Shown: positions 32,875 to 41,316, counted from the stretch's first letter. The stretch is 47,519 nt of DNA from Candidatus Saccharibacteria bacterium UBA3723 (GCA_002371895.1 DFHM01000010.1:1-47519); one strand, 5' to 3'. The notes: generated from the sequence alone by a model not told the origin. A program made the numbers and translations.

Positions 32875-35016
32875 CTAGATTTCCTCAAGCCCAAGACTTT
32901 TTAGATATCGGTAAGTTCCATCATAGAACTCTGGCAAGCGAGTACTGTCTTCCCAGAAACCATTTGGAGTTTTATTCCTGTTTCCCTCCGGAACACAAAT
33001 AATCATGCCGGCTCTGGCGCGAGTAAGCAGGACGCGATATGCGTTGAGCATATATTTTTGTTTTTCGCGATTGTTTTCAGTCCTACCAAGCTGCTCTATC
33101 CATTTCGTATTACCATTGAACGAATAATAACGCCAGTGGCCGTTGTCATAACGCATATCGGCATCCCAAAGTAAGCAAGTATAATCCAATTCAAGGCCCT
33201 GGACTTGTATTTCAGTAGCGGCATCTTCAAGATAATTCGATGAGCGTGTATCTGTTTTATCCTCTAAGAACCAATGAACTGCATTCTCGTCCCCTGATGG
33301 CAAAATATGAATTGCTAGCGGTTTAAATCTTGCCGCTTCTTTCGTCACGAGCACACCAGTACGCTCGGTGCCTCGGGCTTTTTCATGTAGCCATCTTCGC
33401 GCCCTATCCATGTTGCGAGTTAAAAGAATAGGATATTTATCTTTTATCTCGCCATAAAGTTTTGCAGCGTTTTCGTCGAAGCTCAATAACGAATGGACGA
33501 AAGCTGATACTTTTTCTGATCGATACGAACGAAGCGACACACTTAAATGTAAATCTGTCGAATATACAACGTTAGGATTGTTGGCTAAAAGTTCATTAAC
33601 TTTACCTTCTGCATATTCCGGCTCAGTCAATTCTGGAGAAATATAAATATCCCAATGTTGGTATTTTTCATTTAACGCTTTAATCCATTCGGAAATACCA
33701 GCTTCACCAGTATTAATTTCTTGACCACCGCCCACCAAGCAAACTATTACCGCCCAGTCTTTTCGTTGGTCCAATGACCAGATCAAAAAAGCCGCTTCAG
33801 ACATAGGAAAATTTGGAACTTTTAGCTTATTGCCGTAAGTGCCGCCTCTCTTTAGATAATTAGCGAGTCTTTCATGCGTCCATGAGCGTTGCGCTTCGTC
33901 GAATATTGCTATATGCTCTACCTCTCCAAACCCGGAAGCTCCCATTTCTACTGCTTTTTCTGGATCTATTTCTAAGATGCCATTTTCGACAGGGTTTTTA
34001 ATTTTTGCGAGCATATTATCGCGATAGCGATGTATCATTTGAATAGATTTGCGCACTTCGCGACGAGCATCAGTAAGCTTCTTTCGCTCGCCACGTTCGC
34101 GTGCTTTCTTATAATTGTCTTGCGCTAGGGCTTCATTCAATACAGCAACAAGCGGACCGTTACCCGAAAGGTATACGGCGCCGTCATCTTTTGCCGGTGC
34201 ATCAAGGCCATCTCGGTATGTTTGTTTAATAGCGACATCTAGACCAACTAGTGTTTTGCCGGCGCCAGGGACGCCAGTTACGAAACAGATACTTTTCTTA
34301 CCTTTCTCTTCACTATCGTGAATAACGTCCAAGATGTAATTAATCGTCCTATCTGTCGATACATTATCTGCCTCGTGGCGAGTGATTTCTTCAACCGAAT
34401 GGTTTTCGTATAGCGATCGGGCCGCCTCAATAATTGTCGGCGTTGGAGCATATGGGCTAATAGACCATCTTTCGTCTATCGGTTGTTCGTTTGGATAAAC
34501 ATCTAAAACATTCTCAATAATGCCATATAAACCACTACTCCCAGAAATGAGCGGGTTTATTACTTTGTCGTCATAAACAGACATCTGAATCTGCGTTGAA
34601 TAGCTCTCATGATTCGTTGCGACAAGAATTGGCGCGATTATTTTGTCTTCGCTGAACCTATGGAAGTTTTTTAAATCGAGCGCATAATCAAATACTTGAT
34701 CTATGTCTGCCTCTAGAATTGAAGTTTGACCGACCTTAAATTCTATGCAGAAGATAATGCCTCGATAAAGCAATACCACGTCAACACGTTTGCCTAAACG
34801 TGGTATATCGTACTCAAATATGACACGCCCGTCTTCGCCTTCTAATTTTTGTGCCACATTGCGCATTATAGATATTTCTTCTTTCCATGCGTCAATTTGA
34901 GTAGTTTGAACTTGCCCGTTATAATTTTCGACGAGTGCGCCCAAAATGGATTTTTCATTATCGTAAAGAAAACCACATAAATTGTTTTCGTATAAACAGC
35001 GCGGGTTTTTACTCAT
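32875..35016 (-). CDS. DUF2075-type P-loop ATPase/helicase with N-terminal nuclease-like domain, 713 aa
   Basis: N-terminal domain has a PD-(D/E)XK-like core (GKRVDVVLLYRGIIFCIEFKVG, residues about 72-95). The helicase part has Walker A VTGVPGAGKTLVGLD (about residue 250), Walker B HIAIFDEAQRSW, IQVQGLELDYTCLLWD and YRVLLTRARAGMIICVPEG. Similar to, but clearly diverged from, the 625-aa protein at 30401. Its ATG overlaps the Nudix stop by a few bases, so it is translationally coupled to that gene. Substrate and function unknown. Confidence 0.83.
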   Translation of the reverse strand: MSKNPRCLYENNLCGFLYDNEKSILGALVENYNGQVQTTQIDAWKEEISIMRNVAQKLEGEDGRVIFEYDIPRLGKRVDVVLLYRGIIFCIEFKVGQTSILEADIDQVFDYALDLKNFHRFSEDKIIAPILVATNHESYSTQIQMSVYDDKVINPLISGSSGLYGIIENVLDVYPNEQPIDERWSISPYAPTPTIIEAARSLYENHSVEEITRHEADNVSTDRTINYILDVIHDSEEKGKKSICFVTGVPGAGKTLVGLDVAIKQTYRDGLDAPAKDDGAVYLSGNGPLVAVLNEALAQDNYKKARERGERKKLTDARREVRKSIQMIHRYRDNMLAKIKNPVENGILEIDPEKAVEMGASGFGEVEHIAIFDEAQRSWTHERLANYLKRGGTYGNKLKVPNFPMSEAAFLIWSLDQRKDWAVIVCLVGGGQEINTGEAGISEWIKALNEKYQHWDIYISPELTEPEYAEGKVNELLANNPNVVYSTDLHLSVSLRSYRSEKVSAFVHSLLSFDENAAKLYGEIKDKYPILLTRNMDRARRWLHEKARGTERTGVLVTKEAARFKPLAIHILPSGDENAVHWFLEDKTDTRSSNYLEDAATEIQVQGLELDYTCLLWDADMRYDNGHWRYYSFNGNTKWIEQLGRTENNREKQKYMLNAYRVLLTRARAGMIICVPEGNRNKTPNGFWEDSTRLPEFYDGTYRYLKSLGLEEI

Positions 35017-35404
35017 TTTTTATTTTCTCAATTATCATTTTATCGGCCGGTAACCACCCCACATTGCCCAATTCGCTCTCGCTCAGCCATTTGGCGGCTT
35101 CGTGTTCTTTTAACACTAGCCCTCCACTAGAAACTTTTGCATAAAAACAGTCCATACTGAGGTGAAATTTAGGATAATCATATTCTATCGTGCAGACTTT
35201 GTCTCCGACATTAATCTCGGTCTCGAGTTCTTCACGAATTTCGCGCTTAAGGGCATCCTCAGGAGTTTCATTAACTTCTATTTTCCCGCCAGGAAATTCC
35301 CAATAACCTTTCCACTCTCCATATCCGCGTTGAGTGGCAAAATACTTGCCATTATCAATAATAATAGCTGCTACTACGCGTATTGTTTTCTTTGTCTTTT
35401 CCAT
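35009..35404 (-). CDS. Nudix hydrolase (MutT/NudG-like (d)NTP pyrophosphohydrolase)
   Basis: 131 residues. Complete Nudix box: GGKIEVNETPEDALKREIREEL (G-x5-E-x7-REUXEE). VVAAIIIDNGKYFATQRGYGEWKGYWEFPGG matches house-cleaning enzymes of the MutT/CTP pyrophosphohydrolase group. It is the first gene of the block, with a TGG-TAAGAT -10 box about 15 bp upstream and AAGAAG before the ATG, and overlaps the helicase gene downstream. Confidence 0.9.
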   Translation of the reverse strand: MEKTKKTIRVVAAIIIDNGKYFATQRGYGEWKGYWEFPGGKIEVNETPEDALKREIREELETEINVGDKVCTIEYDYPKFHLSMDCFYAKVSSGGLVLKEHEAAKWLSESELGNVGWLPADKMIIEKIKNE

Positions 35405-35467
35405 TTTCTTCTTGATAAGATCTTACCATAATAAAAACACATTCGCAGCAAGAACAACAGATATAAA

Positions 35468-35552
35468 CCGGGTGGGACATAAACAATGCGCCGTCGTCGC
35501 AAGCGACCGGGCATTGGGCGAACCCACGCGATTTCTCGCCACATCCGAGCCC
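35468..35552 (+). repeat. Structured direct repeat, copy A
   Basis: About 85 bp, highly similar to copy B at 39031-39117. On the plus strand it folds as nested helices: GTGGG (35472-35476) with CCCAC (35523-35527), and CAATGC (35484-35489) with GCATTG (35511-35516). A variable inner hairpin is GTCGC / GCGAC, and a 3' hairpin is GCGA-TTTC-TCGC (35528-35539). A terminator follows 15 bp downstream. The first ten bases (CCGGGTGGGA) match the 3' end of the tRNA-Lys gene read on the opposite strand. Confidence 0.7.
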
Positions 35553-35565
35553 AACAATGAAGAAT

Positions 35566-35593
35566 TAAAAAAGGACCCTTGCGGGTCTTTTTA
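35566..35593 (+). terminator. Terminator after repeat copy A
   Basis: GGACCC / GGGTCT stem with a TTGC loop, A-run before and T5 after. Since only repeat A lies upstream on this strand, the repeat may be a transcribed RNA. Confidence 0.7.
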
Positions 35594-35639
35594 AATCCTT
35601 CATGGTGAGGGGCGAGTAGACGTTGTTGCTCGGCTTTGC

Positions 35640-35738
35640 ATGGTGGTGGACTGGTGTATTGACCACCCCGAATACACGGCGAAGATCAAGGTTATCCCTA
35701 AAAAGGATTACCCTATTCTGATGCCGTGCGAGTTCTGA
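35640..35738 (+). other. Possible 32-codon ORF
   Basis: MVVDWCIDHPEYTAKIKVIP to MPCEF, with acceptable codon use but no Shine-Dalgarno or -10 box. The frame is open upstream (HGEGRVDVVARL). It may be a gene remnant; weak evidence. Confidence 0.25.
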
Positions 35739-35860
35739 GGTATACATATACAGGCAAAGAGATTCGAACTTTTAAGAAAATATGGCTCAACTGGAGCCGC
35801 AGAGTCCTAAAACAATGACAATGAAGAAAATAAAAGAAATACAATGTCAATGACAAAAAA

Positions 35861-35888
35861 TAGACAAAAACGAGAATCGTAGTATAAT
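35861..35888 (+). promoter_or_regulatory. ABC exporter operon promoter
   Basis: TAGACA (35861-35866), 16 bp, TATAAT (35883-35888). The leader is about 100 nt, with GACAC / GTGTC complementary segments and AGGAG before the ATG. Confidence 0.6.
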
Positions 35889-35993
35889 TGTAAGCGTCTA
35901 TTTGACACGACATCAACCAATCTTTCCCTTATCGCGGTGTCGTACTGAGCTACAAATTTTAAACTTTCATATTAATAATTCATAGGAGTATTA

Positions 35994-36698
35994 ATGAGTA
36001 CTAATTTTGTTGAGCTCAAGCAAGTGAGCCGCGAATATCTTATTGGTGGGCAAGAATATAAAGCCCTAAACAAAGTCAATTTAACTATCAAGAGAGGTGA
36101 ACTAGTCGTGATCCTTGGGCCTTCTGGCGCTGGCAAATCAACGCTTCTGAACATCCTTGGCGGTATGGATTCACCAACTTCTGGTAGCGTCGAAGTTGAT
36201 GGTCATGAGATTTCTAAATACACCGCTAAGCAACTCACGAAATATCGTGCCGAAAAAGTTGGCTTTATCTTCCAGTTCTACAATATTATGCCAACTTTGA
36301 CAGCGGAAGAAAACGTCAAAATCGTAGAAGATGTATCGACTACAGATAAAGATGCGCTCGAGGTATTAAAAAGTGTTGGGCTTGGTCGCCACGCTAAGAA
36401 ATTTCCAAACGAACTTTCTGGCGGCGAACAACAACGCGTTTCGATTGCGCGCGCAATCATGAAAGACCCAGCACTGCTACTTTGCGATGAACCGACTGGC
36501 GCGCTTGACTCTAAGACTGGCGTAGAAGTTTTAAAACTCCTTCGTAAGCAAGCAGACGAAAATACGACTGTCGTAATAGTAACGCACAACGCCCAAATCG
36601 CCGAAATTGCCGACCACGTCATCTATTTGAAAAATGGTGAAATCGAACGAGACACCATCAATAAAAAGCCAAAAACAATTGACGAAGTGAGTTGGTAG
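35994..36698 (+). CDS. ABC transporter ATP-binding protein (MacB/LolD-like)
   Basis: 234 residues. Walker A ILGPSGAGKSTLLNILGGMD, Q-loop FQFYNIMPTLTAEEN, signature LSGGEQQRVSIARAI, Walker B LLLCDEPTGALDS and H-loop VVIVTHN are intact. It is the nucleotide-binding subunit for the FtsX-type permease that starts one base after its stop codon. Such two-gene systems export peptides or lipids, or extract lipoproteins; the cargo is unknown. AGGAG precedes the ATG. Confidence 0.95.
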   Translation: MSTNFVELKQVSREYLIGGQEYKALNKVNLTIKRGELVVILGPSGAGKSTLLNILGGMDSPTSGSVEVDGHEISKYTAKQLTKYRAEKVGFIFQFYNIMPTLTAEENVKIVEDVSTTDKDALEVLKSVGLGRHAKKFPNELSGGEQQRVSIARAIMKDPALLLCDEPTGALDSKTGVEVLKLLRKQADENTTVVIVTHNAQIAEIADHVIYLKNGEIERDTINKKPKTIDEVSW

Positions 36699-36699
36699 T

Positions 36700-38991
36700 A
36701 TGGTTGGACGAAATATGTTAAGGCGGAAAATGCTACGCGACATGCGTAAGAATTTCTCGCAATTTATCACAATATTTTTGATGCTTTTTATTGGCATGAT
36801 GGCCTACTCTGGCATTAAAGCTTATATGACTGGTATGGAAGTATCGGCAGATAAATATTATGTCGATAACAATTTGCAGGATTTAGATGCGTTTGGTAAG
36901 TTGAATGACGATACGGTTGCGGACATAAAGAAAACGGAACATGTCCAAAACGCTGAGGGTAAGCTAACTGTGCTTGCTGAAGTAAAGAATCTAGATTCGC
37001 GCGATCTGCAATTAAATTTTATTAAATCTAATGACATTTCGAAGTTTCATGTCGTAGATGGTGAGGCATTTGATAATAATAAATCCGGTATTTGGCTAGA
37101 CGAATATTTTGCTAGGAACAATGATTTGAAAGTCGGCGATACTCTGAAATTCGACACAAATGGCGTAAAGCTTGAAGAGGAAATCGTTGGCTTAATTTAT
37201 ACGCCGGACCATGTCGGATATGTAAAAGATGATACGGAAATATTTCCGACGCACGACAAATACGGCTACGCATATATTAGCCAGCATGAATTGCCGGAAG
37301 CAATGCGTTTTTATTCAAGTGTTATGGTTGACGTGGAAAACGAAGATGATCTAGGCGCCGTAAAAACGGCCCTGACGGATAATGTAGATGGCGTAGTTTC
37401 GGCAGTTTATACGAAAGATCAATATTCGGCCGCTAGTTATCAAGGTGAAATTGACGAGGGTAAGACTTATGTTGGCATCTTTTCAAGTTTATTCATTGCG
37501 ATTGCCCTACTCTGCGTCGTGACGACGATGGCGCGTATCGTGCGAAAAGATCGCATGCAAATCGGCGCGATGAAAGCACTTGGTTTTACGGATGGTCGTA
37601 TTGCGTGGCATTACATTTCTTACGCACTTCTGCTTGCGATTCTCGGCACGAGCGTAGGTTTACTGCTTGGCTACTTCTGGTTTGGTAACTTTTTCCTCGA
37701 CATGCAAATGACTTATTTTGAAGTAGCGGATTATCATACGGTTACAAGCTGGGACGTCTGGCTAGTGATGACACTCGTCATTGTCGCGACTTGTCTCACT
37801 TGCTATTTGGTCGTACGTAGTTATGTGCGCCAACCGGCGGCAGAGATTTTGCGCGTCGAGAGACCAAAAGTCAAAAGTCGCAATTTGCGCTTTACGACTT
37901 CCAAAATTTTTAACAAGATGTCGTTCTCTACTCGCTGGAATATCCGCGATATTATTCGCAATAAAGCCCGCACCATTACTGGTGTAGTTGGCGTGGTCGG
38001 TTGTATGCTCCTACTTGTCTGTGGTTTCGGTATCAAAGATACAATGAATAACTATCTAGAAACAGAACTTAGCGTCATAAATAATTACAAGTACCGTCTG
38101 AACATAGCAGAAGATACAAGTTCGAAGCGCATTAATGAGTTAATGGACGAATACTCGCACAATAGCTCAAAGACGCTTGCTGTAGAAGTCAAAAAAGACG
38201 GCGAACTTAAACTTAATTCGATTCTCATTAACGATTCTGGTGACGCTGTACGTACACTAGACAAAGATTGGAAACCGATGAATATCCCGGAAGACGGCGT
38301 AATTATTACGCAAAAACTAGCCGAAAATGAGGGCCTTAAACTCGGCGAAGAAATCGAATGGCACGTAATGGGTGAAAAAGAATATTGCCGCACGAAAATT
38401 GTCGGCATGAATCGCGATCCGCAGAATCAAAATATCACGATGACGCGAAAATTCTACGAGTCGCTCGGCCGCGAATATTTACCTGATTCGATTTATACGG
38501 ACGACGAAGTGGGTGATTTACCAGAAGGTGTAGCGTCAATTCAGAATATCGACGCTATCCGCGATGGCATGAATATGATGCTCGATACAATGATGAGCAT
38601 GGTCGTACTTCTGGTTGTCTTTGCGGCGCTACTTGGCGCGATAATCGTTTATAATATGGGCGTTCTTAGTTTTACTGAAAAAGACTACCAATTCTCGACC
38701 TTGAAAGTGCTTGGGTTTTCTGACCGCAAGATTGGACGTGTATTTATTCAACAAAACTTATGGGTGGCAATTGTTGCGATTATTATTGGTTTGCCAGTAG
38801 GTTACGCTGTGACAGATTTTATCTTCAAAGAAGCGATTGAAGATTCGTATGACTTTGGCGTATTCGTGACGCTCTCGACTTGTCTAATTTCGTCTCTGGG
38901 GACATTCCTCGTTTCGTTTGTTGTATCAAGCTGGCTCACGCGTCGTGTGGCAAAAATCGACATGGTTAAAAGTCTAAAAGCAAATGAATAA
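36700..38991 (+). CDS. FtsX-type ABC transporter permease
   Basis: 763 residues. Membrane helix 1 at about 22-42, a large outside domain (45-255), a three-helix FtsX block (about 260-385; ALGFTDGRIAWHYISYALLLAI), a fourth membrane helix near 425-445, a second outside domain, and a C-terminal FtsX block (about 630-745; TLKVLGFSDRKIGRVFIQQN). This is the standard duplicated layout of MacB/YtrF-type exporters with eight helices in total. Paired with the upstream ATPase and followed by a terminator. Confidence 0.94.
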   Translation: MVGRNMLRRKMLRDMRKNFSQFITIFLMLFIGMMAYSGIKAYMTGMEVSADKYYVDNNLQDLDAFGKLNDDTVADIKKTEHVQNAEGKLTVLAEVKNLDSRDLQLNFIKSNDISKFHVVDGEAFDNNKSGIWLDEYFARNNDLKVGDTLKFDTNGVKLEEEIVGLIYTPDHVGYVKDDTEIFPTHDKYGYAYISQHELPEAMRFYSSVMVDVENEDDLGAVKTALTDNVDGVVSAVYTKDQYSAASYQGEIDEGKTYVGIFSSLFIAIALLCVVTTMARIVRKDRMQIGAMKALGFTDGRIAWHYISYALLLAILGTSVGLLLGYFWFGNFFLDMQMTYFEVADYHTVTSWDVWLVMTLVIVATCLTCYLVVRSYVRQPAAEILRVERPKVKSRNLRFTTSKIFNKMSFSTRWNIRDIIRNKARTITGVVGVVGCMLLLVCGFGIKDTMNNYLETELSVINNYKYRLNIAEDTSSKRINELMDEYSHNSSKTLAVEVKKDGELKLNSILINDSGDAVRTLDKDWKPMNIPEDGVIITQKLAENEGLKLGEEIEWHVMGEKEYCRTKIVGMNRDPQNQNITMTRKFYESLGREYLPDSIYTDDEVGDLPEGVASIQNIDAIRDGMNMMLDTMMSMVVLLVVFAALLGAIIVYNMGVLSFTEKDYQFSTLKVLGFSDRKIGRVFIQQNLWVAIVAIIIGLPVGYAVTDFIFKEAIEDSYDFGVFVTLSTCLISSLGTFLVSFVVSSWLTRRVAKIDMVKSLKANE

Positions 38992-39016
38992 AAAAGGACC
39001 CTACGGGGTCTTTTTT
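38989..39016 (+). terminator. ABC operon terminator
   Basis: GGACCC / GGGGTC-type stem with a TACG-type loop, A-run before and T6 after; sequence closely similar to the terminator at 35566. Confidence 0.85.
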
Positions 39017-39030
39017 GTTCATTTGGTGAG

Positions 39031-39117
39031 CCGGGTGGGGCATGAACAATGCGCCGTCGTTTCCTGCCGGAAACCGGGCATTGGGCGAACCCACGTGATT
39101 TCTTGCCACATCCAGCC
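39031..39117 (+). repeat. Structured direct repeat, copy B
   Basis: Same helices as copy A. The inner hairpin changes to GTTTCC-TGCC-GGAAAC (39059-39074), a compensatory replacement, and the 3' hairpin changes to GTGA-TTTC-TTGC (39095-39106). The latter keeps pairing through G-U on the plus strand but would be mismatched on the minus strand. The preceding and first bases (39023-39039, TTGGTGAGCCGGGTGGG) are identical to the 3' end of the tRNA-Lys gene with its CCA. Confidence 0.7.
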
Positions 39118-39120
39118 TAT

Positions 39121-39170
39121 CAATTTGACATAAAAATAAGGCCTGATGGCCTATTTTTCTGTCAAATTGG
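39121..39170. terminator. Long inverted repeat / bidirectional terminator next to tRNA-Lys
   Basis: CAATTTGACA...AAAATA-GGCC, a four-base loop, GGCC-TATTTTT...GTCAAATTG: arms of about 22 bp with few mismatches. It serves as terminator for the tRNA on the minus strand and for any transcript through repeat B on the plus strand. Confidence 0.8.
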
Positions 39171-39244
39171 TGAGCCGGGTGGGACTCGAACCCACGACAC
39201 CAAGCTTAAGAGGCTCGTGCTCTAACCAGCTGAGCTACCGGCCC
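39168..39244 (-). tRNA. tRNA-Lys (anticodon CTT)
   Basis: Complete cloverleaf on the minus strand: acceptor GGGCCGG / CCGGCTC (one G-U), D-arm GCTC / GAGC, anticodon stem CGAGC / GCTTG with loop CTCTTAA, T-arm GTGGG-TTCGAGT-CCCAC. Discriminator A and encoded CCA. Anticodon CTT reads AAG lysine codons. The 3' end is duplicated at repeat B, 130 bp away. Confidence 0.95.
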
Positions 39245-39328
39245 ATGACTCACCTTTTGATGAAATCTTGAATTATTATACCAAAGTTTTTGGATTTTAG
39301 CAAGAGTTTGCGGTAAAATAAACATAAG

Positions 39329-39856
39329 ATGGAAAATACTTCTCCCGCAACAATCAAAAATAACCACGATCACACTAATCTTTTGGCCGTCCGTGAGTAC
39401 GTTGATGACCTTGTAAAATATTGTTTTGGCATTTATGCGTCTTTCCAGAAAACGCAAGCTGAGGAAGAACAGCGCAATGAACGCCTAAAGCTGGAATACC
39501 GCGAGTATCAGTTCCGCAAAAGTTATAGTGCGCACTGCGAAGTGGTAATTTATGCGGGCGGGCAAAGGACTGAGTTTACGGATTATGCAAACTTTCAATC
39601 GGCTATGCTTGGCGGGATGATTTTGGGGGTGGATTATTTGCAGATTAGCTTAAACCTTAGCCATTATGTAGGCAAATATGATAGCCGCGACGAGCATCAG
39701 CACGAGTATACGATTCGTTTTGAGCCGGCAAAATCCTATTTCCTTTATGCGGCGAATATGGATGATCAGAATATGAACATTATCGAGACACAGATTGAAG
39801 AACGTCTGAATTCCTTCCCTGCCTCGATTACGATTTTCTCAAAGAAGGGTATGTAG
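39329..39856 (+). CDS. Hypothetical protein, 175 aa (paralogue of the next gene's N-terminus)
   Basis: Not recognised. N-terminal helical segment (AVREYVDDLVKY to KLEYREYQFRKSY), then a strand-rich domain (HCEVVIYAGGQRTEFTDYANF, DYLQISLNLSHYV, HEYTIRFEPAKSYF). The same plan and similar motifs occur in residues 15-165 of the next protein, so the two arose by tandem duplication. No membrane segment here. TAAAAT ends 9 bp before the ATG and no Shine-Dalgarno is present. The next gene's ATG follows its stop directly. Confidence 0.75.
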   Translation: MENTSPATIKNNHDHTNLLAVREYVDDLVKYCFGIYASFQKTQAEEEQRNERLKLEYREYQFRKSYSAHCEVVIYAGGQRTEFTDYANFQSAMLGGMILGVDYLQISLNLSHYVGKYDSRDEHQHEYTIRFEPAKSYFLYAANMDDQNMNIIETQIEERLNSFPASITIFSKKGM

Positions 39857-40789
39857 ATGTACGGGGTGCCAATTCATAGCGAGAACAAGATTATTACCAA
39901 GGATGACTTGATTGAGATTTTTAACAAAATCAATGAAGAAGTCGAGAAGTGTCGCAAAATTAATGCGCAGGAAAAAGCCGAAAACGAAAAGTTGAGCTAC
40001 GAATACCAGAAGTGGACAATGTGGAATTATTCTGACCACGTACGCTGGATGGTAGATTATTATGATAATCGCCAGGTATCCTACGATGATTATCAAAGTT
40101 TTCTTACTGTATTCAAGAATCAAGCCTATGCGATTAAGTGGATTCATGTTTACTGCTCCGTAAGCTACGGCATCAAGAACGAAGGAAGCCACGAAGTTGA
40201 GCATATCAACAACAACATCACGATAAATATCCGCGAGGATAAGTTTGAGGTAGAATCCAGCGTTAGTAGCAAGGATCCGCGCATGACGGAAGTTTATGAC
40301 TTTATTAGTCAGAAGATTAACAGTGCGCCGCCAAAGATGGACCGCATCGTAAAGCAAAAAGAGCTGATTATTATGAAGATTGGTTTTGCGCTGGGGCTTT
40401 TGCCGGCGATTATTGTGGTGTTTGCGAGTATTTTTATTCCGCAGCTACATGGTTTTTATAACCAGCACTTCTATTTCTTCCCGCTTTTGATTTTGTTCCT
40501 TGGGTTTATTTTTGCGATTTTCCTCGGTGGCGCGCGTACTAGTAAGAGCTATGACAAGATTATTCCAAAGAAGTACGACCGCTACGATGTGAATGCTCAT
40601 AAGAGCGTATATAACGACGACCTTAAGACCTTATCCGAGACGAGCGATGTTTTGATCGGCCACAAGTCTGATATTGGCACCGAGCGACGCCGCATAGCCG
40701 AAGATGAAAAGCGCCTTACAAAAATAATTCCGATTTTGCTCGGCGTGGCAGCGGTCATGACCTTAATTGCATTCTTTATTACGCGATGA
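39857..40789 (+). CDS. Membrane protein with the same N-terminal domain, 310 aa
   Basis: Not recognised. Residues 10-165 match the layout of the 39329 protein (helix ENEKLSYEYQKWTMWNY, VSYDDYQSFL, IKWIHVYCSVSYG, HEVEHINNNITINIREDKFEVE). Two membrane helices follow at about 175-198 and 208-228, then a cytoplasmic charged segment and a last membrane helix (about 292-309). The next gene overlaps by ATGA. Operon of three genes; function unknown. Confidence 0.75.
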   Translation: MYGVPIHSENKIITKDDLIEIFNKINEEVEKCRKINAQEKAENEKLSYEYQKWTMWNYSDHVRWMVDYYDNRQVSYDDYQSFLTVFKNQAYAIKWIHVYCSVSYGIKNEGSHEVEHINNNITINIREDKFEVESSVSSKDPRMTEVYDFISQKINSAPPKMDRIVKQKELIIMKIGFALGLLPAIIVVFASIFIPQLHGFYNQHFYFFPLLILFLGFIFAIFLGGARTSKSYDKIIPKKYDRYDVNAHKSVYNDDLKTLSETSDVLIGHKSDIGTERRRIAEDEKRLTKIIPILLGVAAVMTLIAFFITR

Positions 40790-41316
40790 GTTGGGAAATT
40801 GTGAAGTGGATAATCCTGGCGGTGGTGTTTATTTTTGCGCTGACCGCACTGACTGGCGCACCATATGTGCCATCAAGAGTCTCCGAACTTCGCAAGGCCT
40901 TTAAAAAGCTCTATCCGCTTGGCAAGAAGGATTTATTAGTAGATCTTGGTTCTGGAGACGGCGTTGTACTAAAGGTTGCGAATGAATTTGGCGCGCGCGG
41001 ATTTGGTGTAGAGCTAAATCCGTTTTTGGTGCTTTTTACGAAGCTGCGCTTTTTGCGAAACAAAGATATTCAGATAAAAATGGGCAATCTTTTTAAGATT
41101 AACTTCCCTGCCAGGACGACGGTAGTTTATATTTTTGGCGATGATCGAGACATTTCTAATATGATTGACGCCGTCCAAAAGCAAGCTAATCGAATCGGCA
41201 AAGATTTATATGTGATGTCGCATGGTTTTGAGATTCCAAACAAAAAGCCGGTAAAGAAATACCGGGCTTATTTGCTGTACAAAATTACTTGCGTGCGCGA
41301 CGGCGTGTCTGCTTAG
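40786..41316 (+). CDS. Membrane-anchored class I SAM-dependent methyltransferase
   Basis: 176 residues. An N-terminal membrane helix (about 5-25) is followed by SAM motif I LLVDLGSGDGVVLKVA and motif II GFGVELNPFLVLF. Then IKMGNLFKINFP and VVYIFGDDRDISNM correspond to the loop around strand 4. Small methyltransferases of this kind are common in CPR genomes; the substrate is unknown. It overlaps the stop of the previous gene (ATGA) and its 3' end overlaps the converging DUF5305-like gene by 32 bp. Confidence 0.8.
   Translation: MSWEIVKWIILAVVFIFALTALTGAPYVPSRVSELRKAFKKLYPLGKKDLLVDLGSGDGVVLKVANEFGARGFGVELNPFLVLFTKLRFLRNKDIQIKMGNLFKINFPARTTVVYIFGDDRDISNMIDAVQKQANRIGKDLYVMSHGFEIPNKKPVKKYRAYLLYKITCVRDGVSA

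Larger units (their letters stand above)
35405..35993. other. Long intergenic region upstream of the ABC exporter
   Basis: Holds structured repeat copy A (35468-35552), a terminator (35566-35593), a possible 32-codon ORF (35640-35738), a D-arm-like hairpin GGCTC / GAGCC (35787-35801) next to a T-arm-like ATTCGAAC (35763-35770), and the ABC operon promoter. The rest is AT-rich with no coding signal. Confidence 0.7.

Noticed and set aside
35749..35815. tRNA-like pieces (ATTCGAAC T-loop-like, GGCTC/GAGCC hairpin) upstream of the ABC exporter
   Set aside because: No acceptor stem or complete cloverleaf can be formed on either strand; at most a decayed tRNA, not annotated as a gene.
35468..39117. 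Repeats A and B as integron attC sites or IS ends
   Set aside because: The core GTTRRRY/RYYYAAC boxes are not present and no integrase or transposase is encoded in the window.
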